A stretch of 8,301 nt of DNA from Flavobacteriaceae bacterium (GTDB taxonomy: Bacteria > Bacteroidota > Bacteroidia > Flavobacteriales > Flavobacteriaceae), in NCBI GenBank assembly GCA_016763715.1, contig JAESTG010000215.1, positions 1 to 8,301 on the forward strand, written 5' to 3'. The position numbers and the translations under genes are program-made. A model generated the notes under the pieces. It was given only the letters and a program-made list of their open reading frames with translations, made no database searches and had not been told where the DNA came from. Positions 1-6,431 of the stretch are shown piece by piece; position 1 is the first letter of the stretch; each line of letters starts with the position of its first letter.

Positions 1-681
1 ACTCAGGAATATGATGTAATGCCATTTATCTCTGTAGCAGAAAATATTGCCACACATTTATCTCGAATGCATATGGCAAAAGACGAGCAACGCGTAAACG
101 GTTTGCTCAATATTGTTGATATGGTACCCTTTAAAAATACTTTGGTAAAAAACCTCAGCGGAGGACAAAAACAACGGGTAGCTCTGGCAAAAGCCCTTGC
201 AAATAAGCCAAAGCTATTATTGTTAGATGAACCTTTTAGCAGTATTGATGCTTTCAGAAAGAACAAGCTGCGGAGGAATCTTTTTTCTTATCTCAAAGAA
301 AATGGTATTTGTTGTATCACAGCCACTCATGACAGTGATGAGGCATTGTCCTTTTCAGATACAATGCTCATTTTAAAGCAAGGAACGATTGCTTCATATG
401 GGACAACGCATTCCGTTTATAAAAATATTGCTTCTGCCTACGAGGCTAGTTTTTTTGGAGAGGTTACCATTATTCCCGCAGGTATATTCTCTTCCGAAGA
501 AAAGATATTCCTTCCACATCAACTAAAAGTTTCAGAAGAGAAGACAAAACTATCTGTAACCGTAGTTAAAAGTTATTTTAAAGGAGGCTATTACCTCATT
601 CAAGCCCAACAAAACAGGCTGAATATCTATTTTAATCATCCCACAAGATTGGATGAAAACCAAAAGTTATATCTCAAATGA
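1..681 (+). CDS. ABC transporter ATP-binding protein, PotA/FbpC/CysA type (5' truncated)
   Basis: This is the nucleotide-binding subunit of an ABC importer, which would sit on the cytoplasmic face of the inner membrane and drive uptake by ATP hydrolysis. The frame is open from the first base, so the start and the Walker A motif lie outside the window. The 226 visible residues begin at the Q-loop (TQEYDVMPFISVAENI), followed by the LSGGQKQRVALAKAL signature (residues 52-66), Walker B LLLLDEPFSSID (about 72-83, with D76 and E77) and the H-loop ATHD (H110). After about residue 155 comes FFGEVTIIPAG and a beta-rich tail, which looks like the TOBE-type regulatory domain of polyamine, iron, sulfate or molybdate importers. 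All catalytic motifs in view are intact. The substrate cannot be told without the neighbouring permease. The gene ends 10 nt from the stop of the convergent Gre-like gene. Confidence 0.93.
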   Translation, partial: TQEYDVMPFISVAENIATHLSRMHMAKDEQRVNGLLNIVDMVPFKNTLVKNLSGGQKQRVALAKALANKPKLLLLDEPFSSIDAFRKNKLRRNLFSYLKENGICCITATHDSDEALSFSDTMLILKQGTIASYGTTHSVYKNIASAYEASFFGEVTIIPAGIFSSEEKIFLPHQLKVSEEKTKLSVTVVKSYFKGGYYLIQAQQNRLNIYFNHPTRLDENQKLYLK

Positions 682-691
682 AAATCGCGTA

Positions 692-1150
692 TTACGAAAC
701 CTCTGTGATTTGAAAAGTGCTCGCTCTAAAAGAAAAAGTATCTCCCTTCTTTTTACCGAGCAGTAATTGTCCAATAGGAGATCCTATAGAAATACAGATA
801 TAATTTTCTCCATTTACTGCTACCATTCCAGCCGAAATACTTAAAAAGTAATTTGCATTCTTGGTAGAAACTAAGCTTCCCATACGAATAATATTAGCAC
901 TAGAATAAATAGAAATTTTATGTACAACGGCCTCCGTTTTTTCTAATTCTAACAACTGCACTCCAACGTTCTCGCGCTCAATTTGAAGCATAGCCCTGCC
1001 AGTGTGATGTTTATCACCCGCGGTACTCTTTCCTTCATCGAAAAGAGAATCTTCAATATTTGAAATAGATGTAAGAATTTTTTCTTTTCGGTCTCTTACA
1101 TACTTAACACACATTAAAAGCAGCGTTTCTTTTACTTCGGTAGGGGTCAT
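692..1150 (-). CDS. GreA/GreB-like transcription factor homologue
   Basis: This 152-residue protein has the layout of Gre transcript-cleavage factors. Residues 1-78 are a charged, probably antiparallel coiled coil with a turn near KSTAGDKHHTGRAM (41-54). Residues about 88-150 form a beta-rich domain ending in SPIGQLLLGKKKGDTF (124-139), which closely resembles the GreA C-terminal motif SPIGxALLGKxxGD. Gre factors enter the RNA polymerase secondary channel and rescue backtracked complexes through acidic residues at the coiled-coil tip. In this protein D46 is in about the right place, but the position three residues on is H49. From memory, related short flavobacterial proteins are often annotated, probably wrongly, as 3-oxoacyl-ACP synthase; nothing here resembles a ketosynthase. 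The ATG overlaps the TGA of mtgA (ATGA at 1147-1150), so translation is probably coupled. The fold call is good; cleavage activity is unproven. Confidence 0.8.
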   Translation of the reverse strand: MTPTEVKETLLLMCVKYVRDRKEKILTSISNIEDSLFDEGKSTAGDKHHTGRAMLQIERENVGVQLLELEKTEAVVHKISIYSSANIIRMGSLVSTKNANYFLSISAGMVAVNGENYICISIGSPIGQLLLGKKKGDTFSFRASTFQITEVS

Positions 1151-1827
1151 TTTTCTTCGAAATTAAGGTTCCCAAAATTGTTCATTTGACGTAAAATCCA
1201 TTGTTTCCTCTTTTCAAGATAATTGGTTCTAGGGGAAGCTCTGTATTTTCGAGGATTGGGTAAAATAGATGCGATTGCTGCCGCCTCATGACTAGAGAGG
1301 TTCTTTGCTGTGGTATTGAACCAATAAGCCGATGCCGCTTCTACGCCATAAACACCGTCACCCATTTCTATACTATTCAAATACACTTCTAAAATTCGTT
1401 CTTTACTCCAAAACGTTTCTATTAAAAAAGTAAAATAGGTTTCCATTCCCTTTCGAAACCAACTACGTCCAGGCCATAGAAAAACGTTCTTAGCAGTCTG
1501 TTGCGAAATGGTGCTTCCACCCCGTAGTTTTCTACCTTCTTTATTACTCTTGTATGCCTTTTCAATGGCCTCATAATCAAACCCATTATGATTTAAAAAC
1601 TGTTGGTCTTCGGCACAGATTACTGCCAATTGTATTTCTTTAGAAATAGCTATCATAGGAACCCATTGATGTTTTGTTTCATAGCTAGTGTTTGCTTTGG
1701 CGGTTCGAATAGCCATTAGAGGCGTGTATGGGACAGAAACATACTTATAAAGTAACACCCATGCTATACTGAACACTAAGAACCAAAGAAGGGTCTTTAC
1801 AATAAATCTGGTTAGTTTTTTGAGCAT
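1147..1827 (-). CDS. mtgA: Monofunctional biosynthetic peptidoglycan transglycosylase
   Basis: This GT51 enzyme polymerises lipid II into glycan strands at the periplasmic face of the inner membrane. From the ATG at 1827 it has 226 residues, the usual size for MtgA, with no transpeptidase domain. A short basic N-terminus leads into one membrane anchor (about residues 11-30). The GT51 motifs follow in order: AEDQQFLNHNGFD with catalytic E73, GGSTISQQTAKNVFL (103-117), RSWFRKGMET (121-130), and KERILEVYLN (142-151) with the second conserved Glu, E147. The frame stays open upstream to a TTG at 1881. I chose the ATG because the family begins directly with the basic stretch and anchor, and the extra 18 residues (ISAIGEQKDV...) look unlike it. 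The start codon is preceded by an A-rich leader with no Shine-Dalgarno site. The gene lies second in an apparent operon and overlaps the Gre-like gene by 4 nt. Confidence 0.93.
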   Translation of the reverse strand: MLKKLTRFIVKTLLWFLVFSIAWVLLYKYVSVPYTPLMAIRTAKANTSYETKHQWVPMIAISKEIQLAVICAEDQQFLNHNGFDYEAIEKAYKSNKEGRKLRGGSTISQQTAKNVFLWPGRSWFRKGMETYFTFLIETFWSKERILEVYLNSIEMGDGVYGVEAASAYWFNTTAKNLSSHEAAAIASILPNPRKYRASPRTNYLEKRKQWILRQMNNFGNLNFEEK

Positions 1828-1896
1828 TTTTAGATTCACATAAGCTATTACATCCTTCTGCTCACCAATAGCAGATATCAAATGATAAATACATTT

Positions 1897-3018
1897 TTAT
1901 GCCAGTTCAGCTAGCTGTTTTCCCAAGGAGCTTCCAATAGCAACCCCCATACCTCCTAAACGGACACCGCAATAGACATTGGGCATTAATTCTTTTATGA
2001 TTGGTTTTTTGTGTGCTCCTACCCCCATAATTCCACTCCATCGGGTCTCTATTTCAAACGTAGTTTCTGGTAAAATTGTTGTTCGTAGGATTTCTTCTAA
2101 TTTATTCTGAACCAATTCGGTAAGGCCTAACTGCGACGTCTCTTCTGTTTTAAAGTCTAATTGGCGTCCACCACCGAAAAGAATTCGGTCATTTATATTC
2201 CTAAAATAATAATATCCCCTATCCAAATGAAAAGTGCCTTTTATATCTAAATTCTGAATAGGTTTCGTTATTAAAACCTGCGCACGTGCTGGCTGAACAT
2301 CATAATCTATAAACTGCTTTGCAAAACCATTCGTAGCAATAAAAAGCTTCTCCACTGAAAAATCTATTAAATCATTCAAAACAAGAGATATTTGGTCATT
2401 TTGGTTCGAAAATGATGTTATTTCACATGAATTGAGGATAAATATGTCGTTTTTAGTGCATTTTCGAATAAGAGCATTCATCATTTTCCCTGTGTCAATT
2501 TGCCCTTCTAAATGATTAAAAATAACACGGTTTTGAATCTTTTTAAACATAAAAGGGTCTTTTTTAAGCAAAAACACATCTTTTTCCGAAGAAAACACAC
2601 TTTTAAGTAAATTGTTTACATAAGAAATTTTATCAATGCAGTTTTCAAATAATTCAACATCATTCAATGTAAATAATTCAAATCCTCCAAGCTGTTGATA
2701 ATCAATTACAGAATCTCCTAAATTTTCCCTCAACAGCTCTAAACCCTTAACTCTATCTCGAACTAATTGTATCACCTCTTCTTCAGAATGTGAATTTAAA
2801 TCGTCTAATATTTCAGACAGACTCCCAAAACAGGCAAAACCAGCATTTTTGGTGCTCGCGCCACTAGGCAATATTCCCTTCTCAAATACCACTATTTTAC
2901 TTTTGGGGTGTTTTTTCCGAAGCGATAAAGCACAACTAAGTCCAACAATACCGCTTCCAACAATAGCAAAATCTATATTGGATAACCAAGTCTTATACTC
3001 CCAATAGCTTAAATTCAT
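1897..3018 (-). CDS. FAD-dependent oxidoreductase, DAO family
   Basis: This 373-residue flavoprotein belongs to the D-amino-acid oxidase/glycine oxidase (DAO) superfamily. The N-terminal Rossmann motif is IVGSGIVGLSCAL (about 19-31), followed by the ribose-binding acidic residue in VVFEK (E46) and the flavin-contacting stretch SGASTKNAGFACFG (52-65). Further on are LFIATNGFAKQF, FGGGRQLDF, RWSGIMG (326-332) and the C-terminal FAD motif GVRLGGMGVAIGSSLG. The protein has no signal peptide and should be cytoplasmic. The family oxidises secondary or primary amines of amino acids and related compounds. No residue seen here fixes the substrate, so glycine, sarcosine, gamma-glutamylputrescine and others all remain possible. 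It is the first gene of the block that continues into mtgA, 69 nt downstream of its stop. No TAnnTTTG promoter was found in the 297-nt gap upstream. The ATG at 3018 is the natural start, 16 residues before the Rossmann strand. Confidence 0.87.
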   Translation of the reverse strand: MNLSYWEYKTWLSNIDFAIVGSGIVGLSCALSLRKKHPKSKIVVFEKGILPSGASTKNAGFACFGSLSEILDDLNSHSEEEVIQLVRDRVKGLELLRENLGDSVIDYQQLGGFELFTLNDVELFENCIDKISYVNNLLKSVFSSEKDVFLLKKDPFMFKKIQNRVIFNHLEGQIDTGKMMNALIRKCTKNDIFILNSCEITSFSNQNDQISLVLNDLIDFSVEKLFIATNGFAKQFIDYDVQPARAQVLITKPIQNLDIKGTFHLDRGYYYFRNINDRILFGGGRQLDFKTEETSQLGLTELVQNKLEEILRTTILPETTFEIETRWSGIMGVGAHKKPIIKELMPNVYCGVRLGGMGVAIGSSLGKQLAELA

Positions 3019-3042
3019 ATAATCATTTAATGTATTTATAAG

Positions 3043-3207
3043 TAGGTGAATTGCCTTTAAAAGGTGTCTCTTTTATCCATTAGCTGGGTTCCTTTAGTGG
3101 TAGAGAAAGTCAATACTATGCTCAAAATTGGCGCTCCCAAAGCAAAAGAAGATCCGAAAGCGTACAATAAAAGGGAAGGCTGAAAGTAAAAAAAGGATAT
3201 TCACCTA
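3043..3207. repeat. Pair of 16-bp imperfect inverted repeats, possible MITE or insertion-sequence relic
   Basis: The left arm taggtgaattgccttt (3043-3058) and the reverse complement of the right arm (3192-3207, taggtgaatatccttt) agree at 14 of 16 positions, including nine consecutive bases at the outer ends. The 133 bp between them is richer in G+C than the surrounding intergenic DNA and looks partly coding. This is the geometry of a miniature inverted-repeat element or a deletion relic of an insertion sequence. No convincing target-site duplication is visible, and the flanks are simple AT-rich DNA. The arms could instead be the base of a long RNA structure. Only one copy is visible, so mobility cannot be judged. 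Confidence 0.4.
3061..3183 (+). pseudogene. Short protein-like open frame inside the inverted-repeat element
   Basis: A plus-strand frame is open from just after a TAA at 3058 to a TGA at 3181-3183, with an ATG at 3118 and a GTG at 3064. Its translation ends LVVEKVNTM then LKIGAPKAKEDPKAYNKREG, with a lysine-rich, coding-like composition. It is too short and too poorly led to call as a functional gene. The likeliest reading is the 3' remnant of a decayed gene carried by the element, but I do not recognise the family. Chance openness over 41 codons is also possible. Confidence 0.2.
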
Positions 3208-3218
3208 TTAAATTTTTA

Positions 3219-3237
3219 AAGGAAGGTACGCTTCCTT
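3219..3237 (-). other. Small hairpin downstream of the accC terminator
   Basis: Arms aaggaag (3219-3225) and cttcctt (3231-3237) form a 7-bp stem with a 5-nt loop. On the minus strand it lies just beyond the accC terminator and is followed by TTAAAAATTT, so it may act as a weak second terminator. The run after the stem is interrupted, which makes this uncertain. Confidence 0.35.
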
Positions 3238-3241
3238 CTTT

Positions 3242-3291
3242 AAAACAAAAAGCACCCTATCCAAAAAGAGGTGACTTTTGAAATAGGGTGC
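3242..3291 (-). terminator. Rho-independent terminator of accC
   Basis: The arms gcaccctat (3252-3260) and atagggtgc (3283-3291) pair perfectly over 9 bp. An inner caaaaag/cttttg helix (3262-3268 with 3275-3280, one bulged A) extends the stem to a 6-nt loop. Read on the minus strand, the stem is followed at once by TTTTTGTTTT (3251-3242), a good uridine tract. It begins 24 nt after the accC stop and should end the fabH-accB-accC transcript. On the plus strand the stem lacks a comparable T-run. Confidence 0.85.
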
Positions 3292-3315
3292 AATAAATTT
3301 GAATCTAAACTGCTC

Positions 3316-4668
3316 TTATTCTTCTTCAGGCTCTAGCATTTCCCAATCGTTCATGAAAGCAGTTGTATAATTTCCTTCTACATAAGCAGGATCATCCATG
3401 AGCTGACGATGAAATGGGATAGTAGTAGATACTCCTTCAATTACAAACTCATCCAAAGCACGCTTCATTTTACTAATAGCTTCTTCACGGGTTTGAGCCG
3501 TTGTAATCAACTTAGCAATCATCGAATCATAGTTCGGAGGAATAACATATCCTGCATACACATGAGTATCCAAACGAACACCATGTCCTCCTGGTGCATG
3601 TAATGTGGTAATCATTCCTGGAGATGGTCGAAAGTTATTATAAGGATCCTCTGCGTTAATACGACACTCTATAGAGTGCAACGAAGGAAAATAGTTCTTC
3701 CCTGAAATACGAACTCCTGCAGCCACCAAGATTTGTTCTCGAATAAGATCGTGGTTTACAACTTGCTCTGTAATTGGGTGCTCTACTTGGATTCTAGTAT
3801 TCATTTCCATAAAGTAGAAATTTCGATCCTTATCGACCAAAAATTCTACCGTCCCAGCTCCTTCGTATTTAATGTACTCGGCTGCTTTTACAGCTGCATC
3901 CCCCATCTTTTTCCGCAACTTATTGGTCATAAAAGGACTAGGGGTTTCTCCCGTTAATTTTTGATGTCTACGTTGAATAGAACAATCTCTTTCACTTAAG
4001 TGACATGCTTTTCCGTTGCTATCTCCAACAATCTGTATTTCGATATGACGTGGCTCTTCAATTAGTTTCTCTATGTACATATCGTCATTTCCAAAAGCAG
4101 CTTTACTTTCATGACGAGCAGAGTCCCAAGCATCTTGCAAGTCTTCTTCTTTCCAAACGGCTCGCATTCCCTTTCCTCCACCTCCAGCACTAGCTTTCAA
4201 CATAACAGGATACCCTGTAGCCTTAGCAACTTTTATACAAGTTTTGAAATCGGGTATCACGCCTTCACTTCCAGGCACACAAGGCACACCAGCAGCTTTC
4301 ATAGTCGATTTGGCCATGGCCTTATCTCCCACTTGATTAATCATACTAGCAGAAGCACCGATGAATTTAATACTATGCTCCTCGCAGATTTTGGAAAACT
4401 TTGCATTTTCCGAAAGGAACCCATATCCAGGATGAATGGCATCTGCATTGGTAATCTCTGCCGCAGCAATTATATTTGAAATTTTCAAATAACTCTCTGC
4501 ACTTGATGGAGGTCCAATACATACTGCCTCATCAGCAAATCGTACGTGTAGACTCTCTGCATCTGCAGTAGAATATACCGCAACCGTTTTGATTCCCATC
4601 TCCTTACAGGTACGAATAATGCGCAATGCAATTTCTCCCCTATTGGCAATTAATATTTTTTTGAACAT
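3316..4668 (-). CDS. accC: Acetyl-CoA carboxylase, biotin carboxylase subunit
   Basis: Biotin carboxylase uses ATP and bicarbonate to carboxylate the biotin carried on AccB, the first half-reaction of malonyl-CoA synthesis in the cytoplasm. At 450 residues it has the normal AccC length. It starts with the biotin carboxylase N-domain ([20 protein letters not shown]), has [10 protein letters not shown] (79-88), the ATP-grasp glycine loop GGGGKGM (162-168), [14 protein letters not shown] (225-238) and the active-site segment [11 protein letters not shown] (288-298), which holds E288, N290, R292, Q294 and E296. The C-domain contains ECRINAEDP (334-342). There is no fused biotinyl or carboxyltransferase domain, so this is the free subunit and not a pyruvate or propionyl-CoA carboxylase fusion. 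Pairing with accB directly upstream supports the assignment. The carboxyltransferase genes accA and accD are not in the window. A terminator lies 24 nt downstream. Confidence 0.97.
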   Translation of the reverse strand: MFKKILIANRGEIALRIIRTCKEMGIKTVAVYSTADAESLHVRFADEAVCIGPPSSAESYLKISNIIAAAEITNADAIHPGYGFLSENAKFSKICEEHSIKFIGASASMINQVGDKAMAKSTMKAAGVPCVPGSEGVIPDFKTCIKVAKATGYPVMLKASAGGGGKGMRAVWKEEDLQDAWDSARHESKAAFGNDDMYIEKLIEEPRHIEIQIVGDSNGKACHLSERDCSIQRRHQKLTGETPSPFMTNKLRKKMGDAAVKAAEYIKYEGAGTVEFLVDKDRNFYFMEMNTRIQVEHPITEQVVNHDLIREQILVAAGVRISGKNYFPSLHSIECRINAEDPYNNFRPSPGMITTLHAPGGHGVRLDTHVYAGYVIPPNYDSMIAKLITTAQTREEAISKMKRALDEFVIEGVSTTIPFHRQLMDDPAYVEGNYTTAFMNDWEMLEPEEE

Positions 4669-4685
4669 ATTGTTTCAAATTCCAA

Positions 4686-4724
4686 AATTCAGTTTCCAGA
4701 CAATGAAAAAGGAAACTATGAATT
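4686..4724 (-). other. Intercistronic hairpin between accB and accC
   Basis: In the 67-nt accB-accC gap, agtttcc (4691-4697) pairs with ggaaact (4711-4717), and aattc (4686-4690) with gaatt (4720-4724) after a 2-nt bulge, giving about 12 bp with a 13-nt loop. On the minus strand it is followed by TTGG, not a long T-run, so it is a poor terminator. It might slow or attenuate read-through, or protect the accB end of the mRNA, and so help make more AccB than AccC. That role is inference. Confidence 0.45.
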
Positions 4725-4735
4725 GAGATTAATGA

Positions 4736-5230
4736 TTAAGAAGGGTCTACTAAAAATAATGGTTGATCAAACTCTACTGGAGAGGAATCGTCAACGAGTA
4801 CTTTCACAATTTTACCTGAGACTTCATTCTCTATTTCATTAAAAAGCTTCATCGCTTCAATGACACAAAGAACATCACCAACTGCAACAGTATCACCAAC
4901 TTCCACAAAAACAGGTTTGTCTGGTGAAGGTTTGCGATAGAATGTTCCAATAATTGGAGATTTTATAGTAACATATTTTGAACTCTCATCTTCCTTAGGC
5001 GTACTAGGATTTGCACCTGATGCAGCTACAGCCCCAACAGGAGCACTTACAGCAATAGGCTGTTGTTCTAAAGGAATTGCCGCTGGCATTGGCTGATAAT
5101 AGGTCGTTTCTGGTTTTCCAGTTTCACCTGTTCTAATGGTGATTTTCACATCTTCCATTTCAAGTTTCACTTCAGTGGCTCCAGATTTAGCCACGAACTT
5201 GATCAGATTTTGAATGTCTTTTATATCCAT
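4736..5230 (-). CDS. accB: Acetyl-CoA carboxylase, biotin carboxyl carrier protein
   Basis: BCCP carries the biotin that shuttles carboxylate from AccC to the carboxyltransferase. The 164 residues split into an N-terminal helix-rich part (MDIKDIQNLIKFVAKSGATE) that in the family contacts AccC, a flexible linker rich in Pro, Ala, Gln and Val (about 40-80), and a C-terminal biotinyl domain. The domain has SPIIGTFYRKPSPDKPVFVEVGD (two stretches, 91-113), in which SPDKPVFV occupies the place of the thumb of bacterial BCCP, and the biotinylation site EAMKL with K128 as the acceptor. VEFDQPLFLVD closes the fold. The length and linker match AccB of acetyl-CoA carboxylase better than the shorter carrier domains of decarboxylases. 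It starts 22 nt after the fabH stop, so the two genes are very likely co-transcribed. Confidence 0.97.
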   Translation of the reverse strand: MDIKDIQNLIKFVAKSGATEVKLEMEDVKITIRTGETGKPETTYYQPMPAAIPLEQQPIAVSAPVGAVAASGANPSTPKEDESSKYVTIKSPIIGTFYRKPSPDKPVFVEVGDTVAVGDVLCVIEAMKLFNEIENEVSGKIVKVLVDDSSPVEFDQPLFLVDPS

Positions 5231-5252
5231 ATTATAGTTGTTGATTGTCCAT

Positions 5253-6251
5253 TTAGTTTGAATTATAGGCCCATTTTAAATAAATAGAACCCCATGTAAA
5301 TCCACCGCCAAAGGCAGTAAAAATTATATCATCACCTTTCTTCAGTTGCTTTTCATAATCGTTTAAGCACAATGGAAGAGTTGCAGATGTTGTATTTCCG
5401 TATTTGTGAATATTAATCATCACCTTTTCCTTAGGTAAGTTCATTCGCTTTGAGGTGGCATCAATAATTCGCTTGTTCGCTTGGTGTGGAACTAACCAGG
5501 CTACATCATCACTAGTAAGTCCGTTACGGCACATTATTTTCTCACTTACGTCTGCCATGTTGGAAACGGCAAATTTGAAAACCGTTTTTCCATCCTGAAA
5601 AAGAAAATGTTGTTTATTGGCCACTGTTTCTGCTGTTGCAGGTATAATAGAACCTCCAGCATCTATTTTTAGATGAGGTCTTCCAGAGCCATCTGTATGT
5701 AAAATTTCATCCAGAACGCCTAAGCCTTCTGTATTTGGTTCAAACAAAACTGCACCCCCTCCATCACCGAAAATGATACAGGTCGACCTATCTTCATAAT
5801 CAACGATAGAAGACATCTTATCCGAACCTATGAGCAGTACTTTTTTGTATCGTCCTGATTCGATATATTTTGCAGCTGTGGATATTCCTAAGAGAAAACT
5901 AGAACAGGCTGCAGCCAGATCAAATGAAAAAGCGTTCACGGCTCCAATTTCTGTAGCTACGTAAACACCTGTTGCTGCGACTGGCATATCGGGTGTGGCT
6001 GTTGCCATAATCACAAGATCAATATCCTTTGGGTCGATATTACTTTTCTTGAGAAGATCCTTCGCGGCTTGTATAGCCAAATAGGATGTCCCCTTGCCTT
6101 TCTCCTTTAAAATTCTACGTTCTTTAATACCAGTACGAGATGTAATCCATTCGTCATTAGTATCTACCATTGTTTCCAAAATTTGGTTGGTAAGAACATA
6201 GTCTGGGACATATCCCCCTACAGCTGTAATTGCTGCTGTGATTTTACTCAT
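5253..6251 (-). CDS. fabH: Beta-ketoacyl-ACP synthase III
   Basis: FabH starts type II fatty acid synthesis by condensing an acyl-CoA primer with malonyl-ACP. In Bacteroidota the primers are often branched, although this sequence does not itself prove specificity. The 332-residue thiolase-fold protein has the typical N-terminus AVGGYVPDYVLTN, the EWITSRTGIKERR motif (34-46), nucleophile C116 in AAACSSFLLGI, H256 in VPHQANKRI, N286 in HKYGNTTSA, and the C-terminal AFGGGFTWGS. The Cys-His-Asn triad separates it from the Cys-His-His FabB/FabF enzymes. The ATG at 6251 has an AT-only leader without a Shine-Dalgarno site; a tgaatt/aattca inverted repeat (6257-6270) lies just upstream. It heads fabH-accB-accC and is separated from rpmF by 180 nt that contain a terminator. 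Confidence 0.96.
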   Translation of the reverse strand: MSKITAAITAVGGYVPDYVLTNQILETMVDTNDEWITSRTGIKERRILKEKGKGTSYLAIQAAKDLLKKSNIDPKDIDLVIMATATPDMPVAATGVYVATEIGAVNAFSFDLAAACSSFLLGISTAAKYIESGRYKKVLLIGSDKMSSIVDYEDRSTCIIFGDGGGAVLFEPNTEGLGVLDEILHTDGSGRPHLKIDAGGSIIPATAETVANKQHFLFQDGKTVFKFAVSNMADVSEKIMCRNGLTSDDVAWLVPHQANKRIIDATSKRMNLPKEKVMINIHKYGNTTSATLPLCLNDYEKQLKKGDDIIFTAFGGGFTWGSIYLKWAYNSN

Positions 6252-6280
6252 AAAATTGAATTAAAATTCACTAAAAAAGC

Positions 6281-6289
6281 CAAATTCTA
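6281..6289 (-). promoter_or_regulatory. Weak candidate -7 element for fabH
   Basis: On the minus strand this reads TAGAATTTG, which resembles the Bacteroidota -7 motif TAnnTTTG but has one extra base in the spacer. A matching -33 TTTG at 17-23 nt upstream is not clear; the nearest is a TTAG. It would give a leader of roughly 25 nt. A fabH promoter is expected after the upstream terminator, but this particular site is only a guess. Confidence 0.25.
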
Positions 6290-6292
6290 TTA

Positions 6293-6337
6293 AAAAGGAG
6301 TGAAAAATACTAATTTTTAATCAAAAAAGAGTGAAAA
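6293..6337. repeat. Direct repeat aaaaa(g/a)gagtgaaaa, 31-nt period
   Basis: Two copies, at about 6292-6306 and 6323-6337, share gagtgaaaa exactly and agree at 14 of 15 positions when the preceding A-run is counted. The start-to-start distance is 31 nt, close to three helical turns, so both copies would face the same side of DNA. They lie 40-90 nt upstream of the fabH start codon in otherwise AT-only sequence. This fits a dimeric regulator site, but low complexity makes chance similarity a real alternative. Confidence 0.4.
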
Positions 6338-6353
6338 TTAACTTTTTTTGATT
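6319..6353. promoter_or_regulatory. AT-rich palindrome upstream of fabH
   Basis: Arms aatcaaaaaa (6319-6328) and ttttttgatt (6344-6353) are perfectly complementary over 10 bp. Inside them agt (6330-6332) can also pair with act (6341-6343). The second gagtgaaaa copy sits in the loop region. As RNA the stem has few G-C pairs and would be a weak terminator; as DNA it could be an operator or a bent-DNA site. Confidence 0.4.
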
Positions 6354-6370
6354 CTTAAAAAAATTCTAAT

Positions 6371-6408
6371 AAAAAACTCTCACTTCCTAAAAAAGGGATG
6401 GTGAGAGT
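6371..6408 (-). terminator. Rho-independent terminator of yceD-rpmF
   Basis: The arms actctcac (6376-6383) and gtgagagt (6401-6408) form a perfect 8-bp stem, with a possible tcc/gga extension inside. Read on the minus strand the stem runs directly into TTTTTATT (6375-6368). It starts 23 nt after the rpmF stop, so at least part of the transcription from upstream should end before fabH. The plus strand has no T-run after the stem. Confidence 0.78.
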
Positions 6409-6431
6409 CTATAAATTTTATGATGGGAAGC

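Noticed and set aside
692..1150. Calling the 152-residue protein a 3-oxoacyl-ACP synthase
   Set aside because: It has no thiolase fold motifs or catalytic Cys/His/Asn; the coiled coil plus SPIGxxLLGKKxGD fits the Gre fold.
1828..1881. N-terminal extension of mtgA from a TTG at 1881
   Set aside because: The extra 18 residues do not resemble the MtgA N-terminus, and an ATG directly precedes the expected basic stretch and membrane anchor.
3091..3108. Sequence like a tRNA D-arm (agtggtagag)
   Set aside because: No acceptor stem, anticodon arm or GGTTC-type T arm can be placed at the right distances, so this is not called a tRNA or tRNA relic.
3409..4479. Several open frames of 62-122 codons on the plus strand within accC
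   Set aside because: They lie antisense to a complete, well-conserved accC, have Cys/Ser/His-rich noise-like translations and show no domain.
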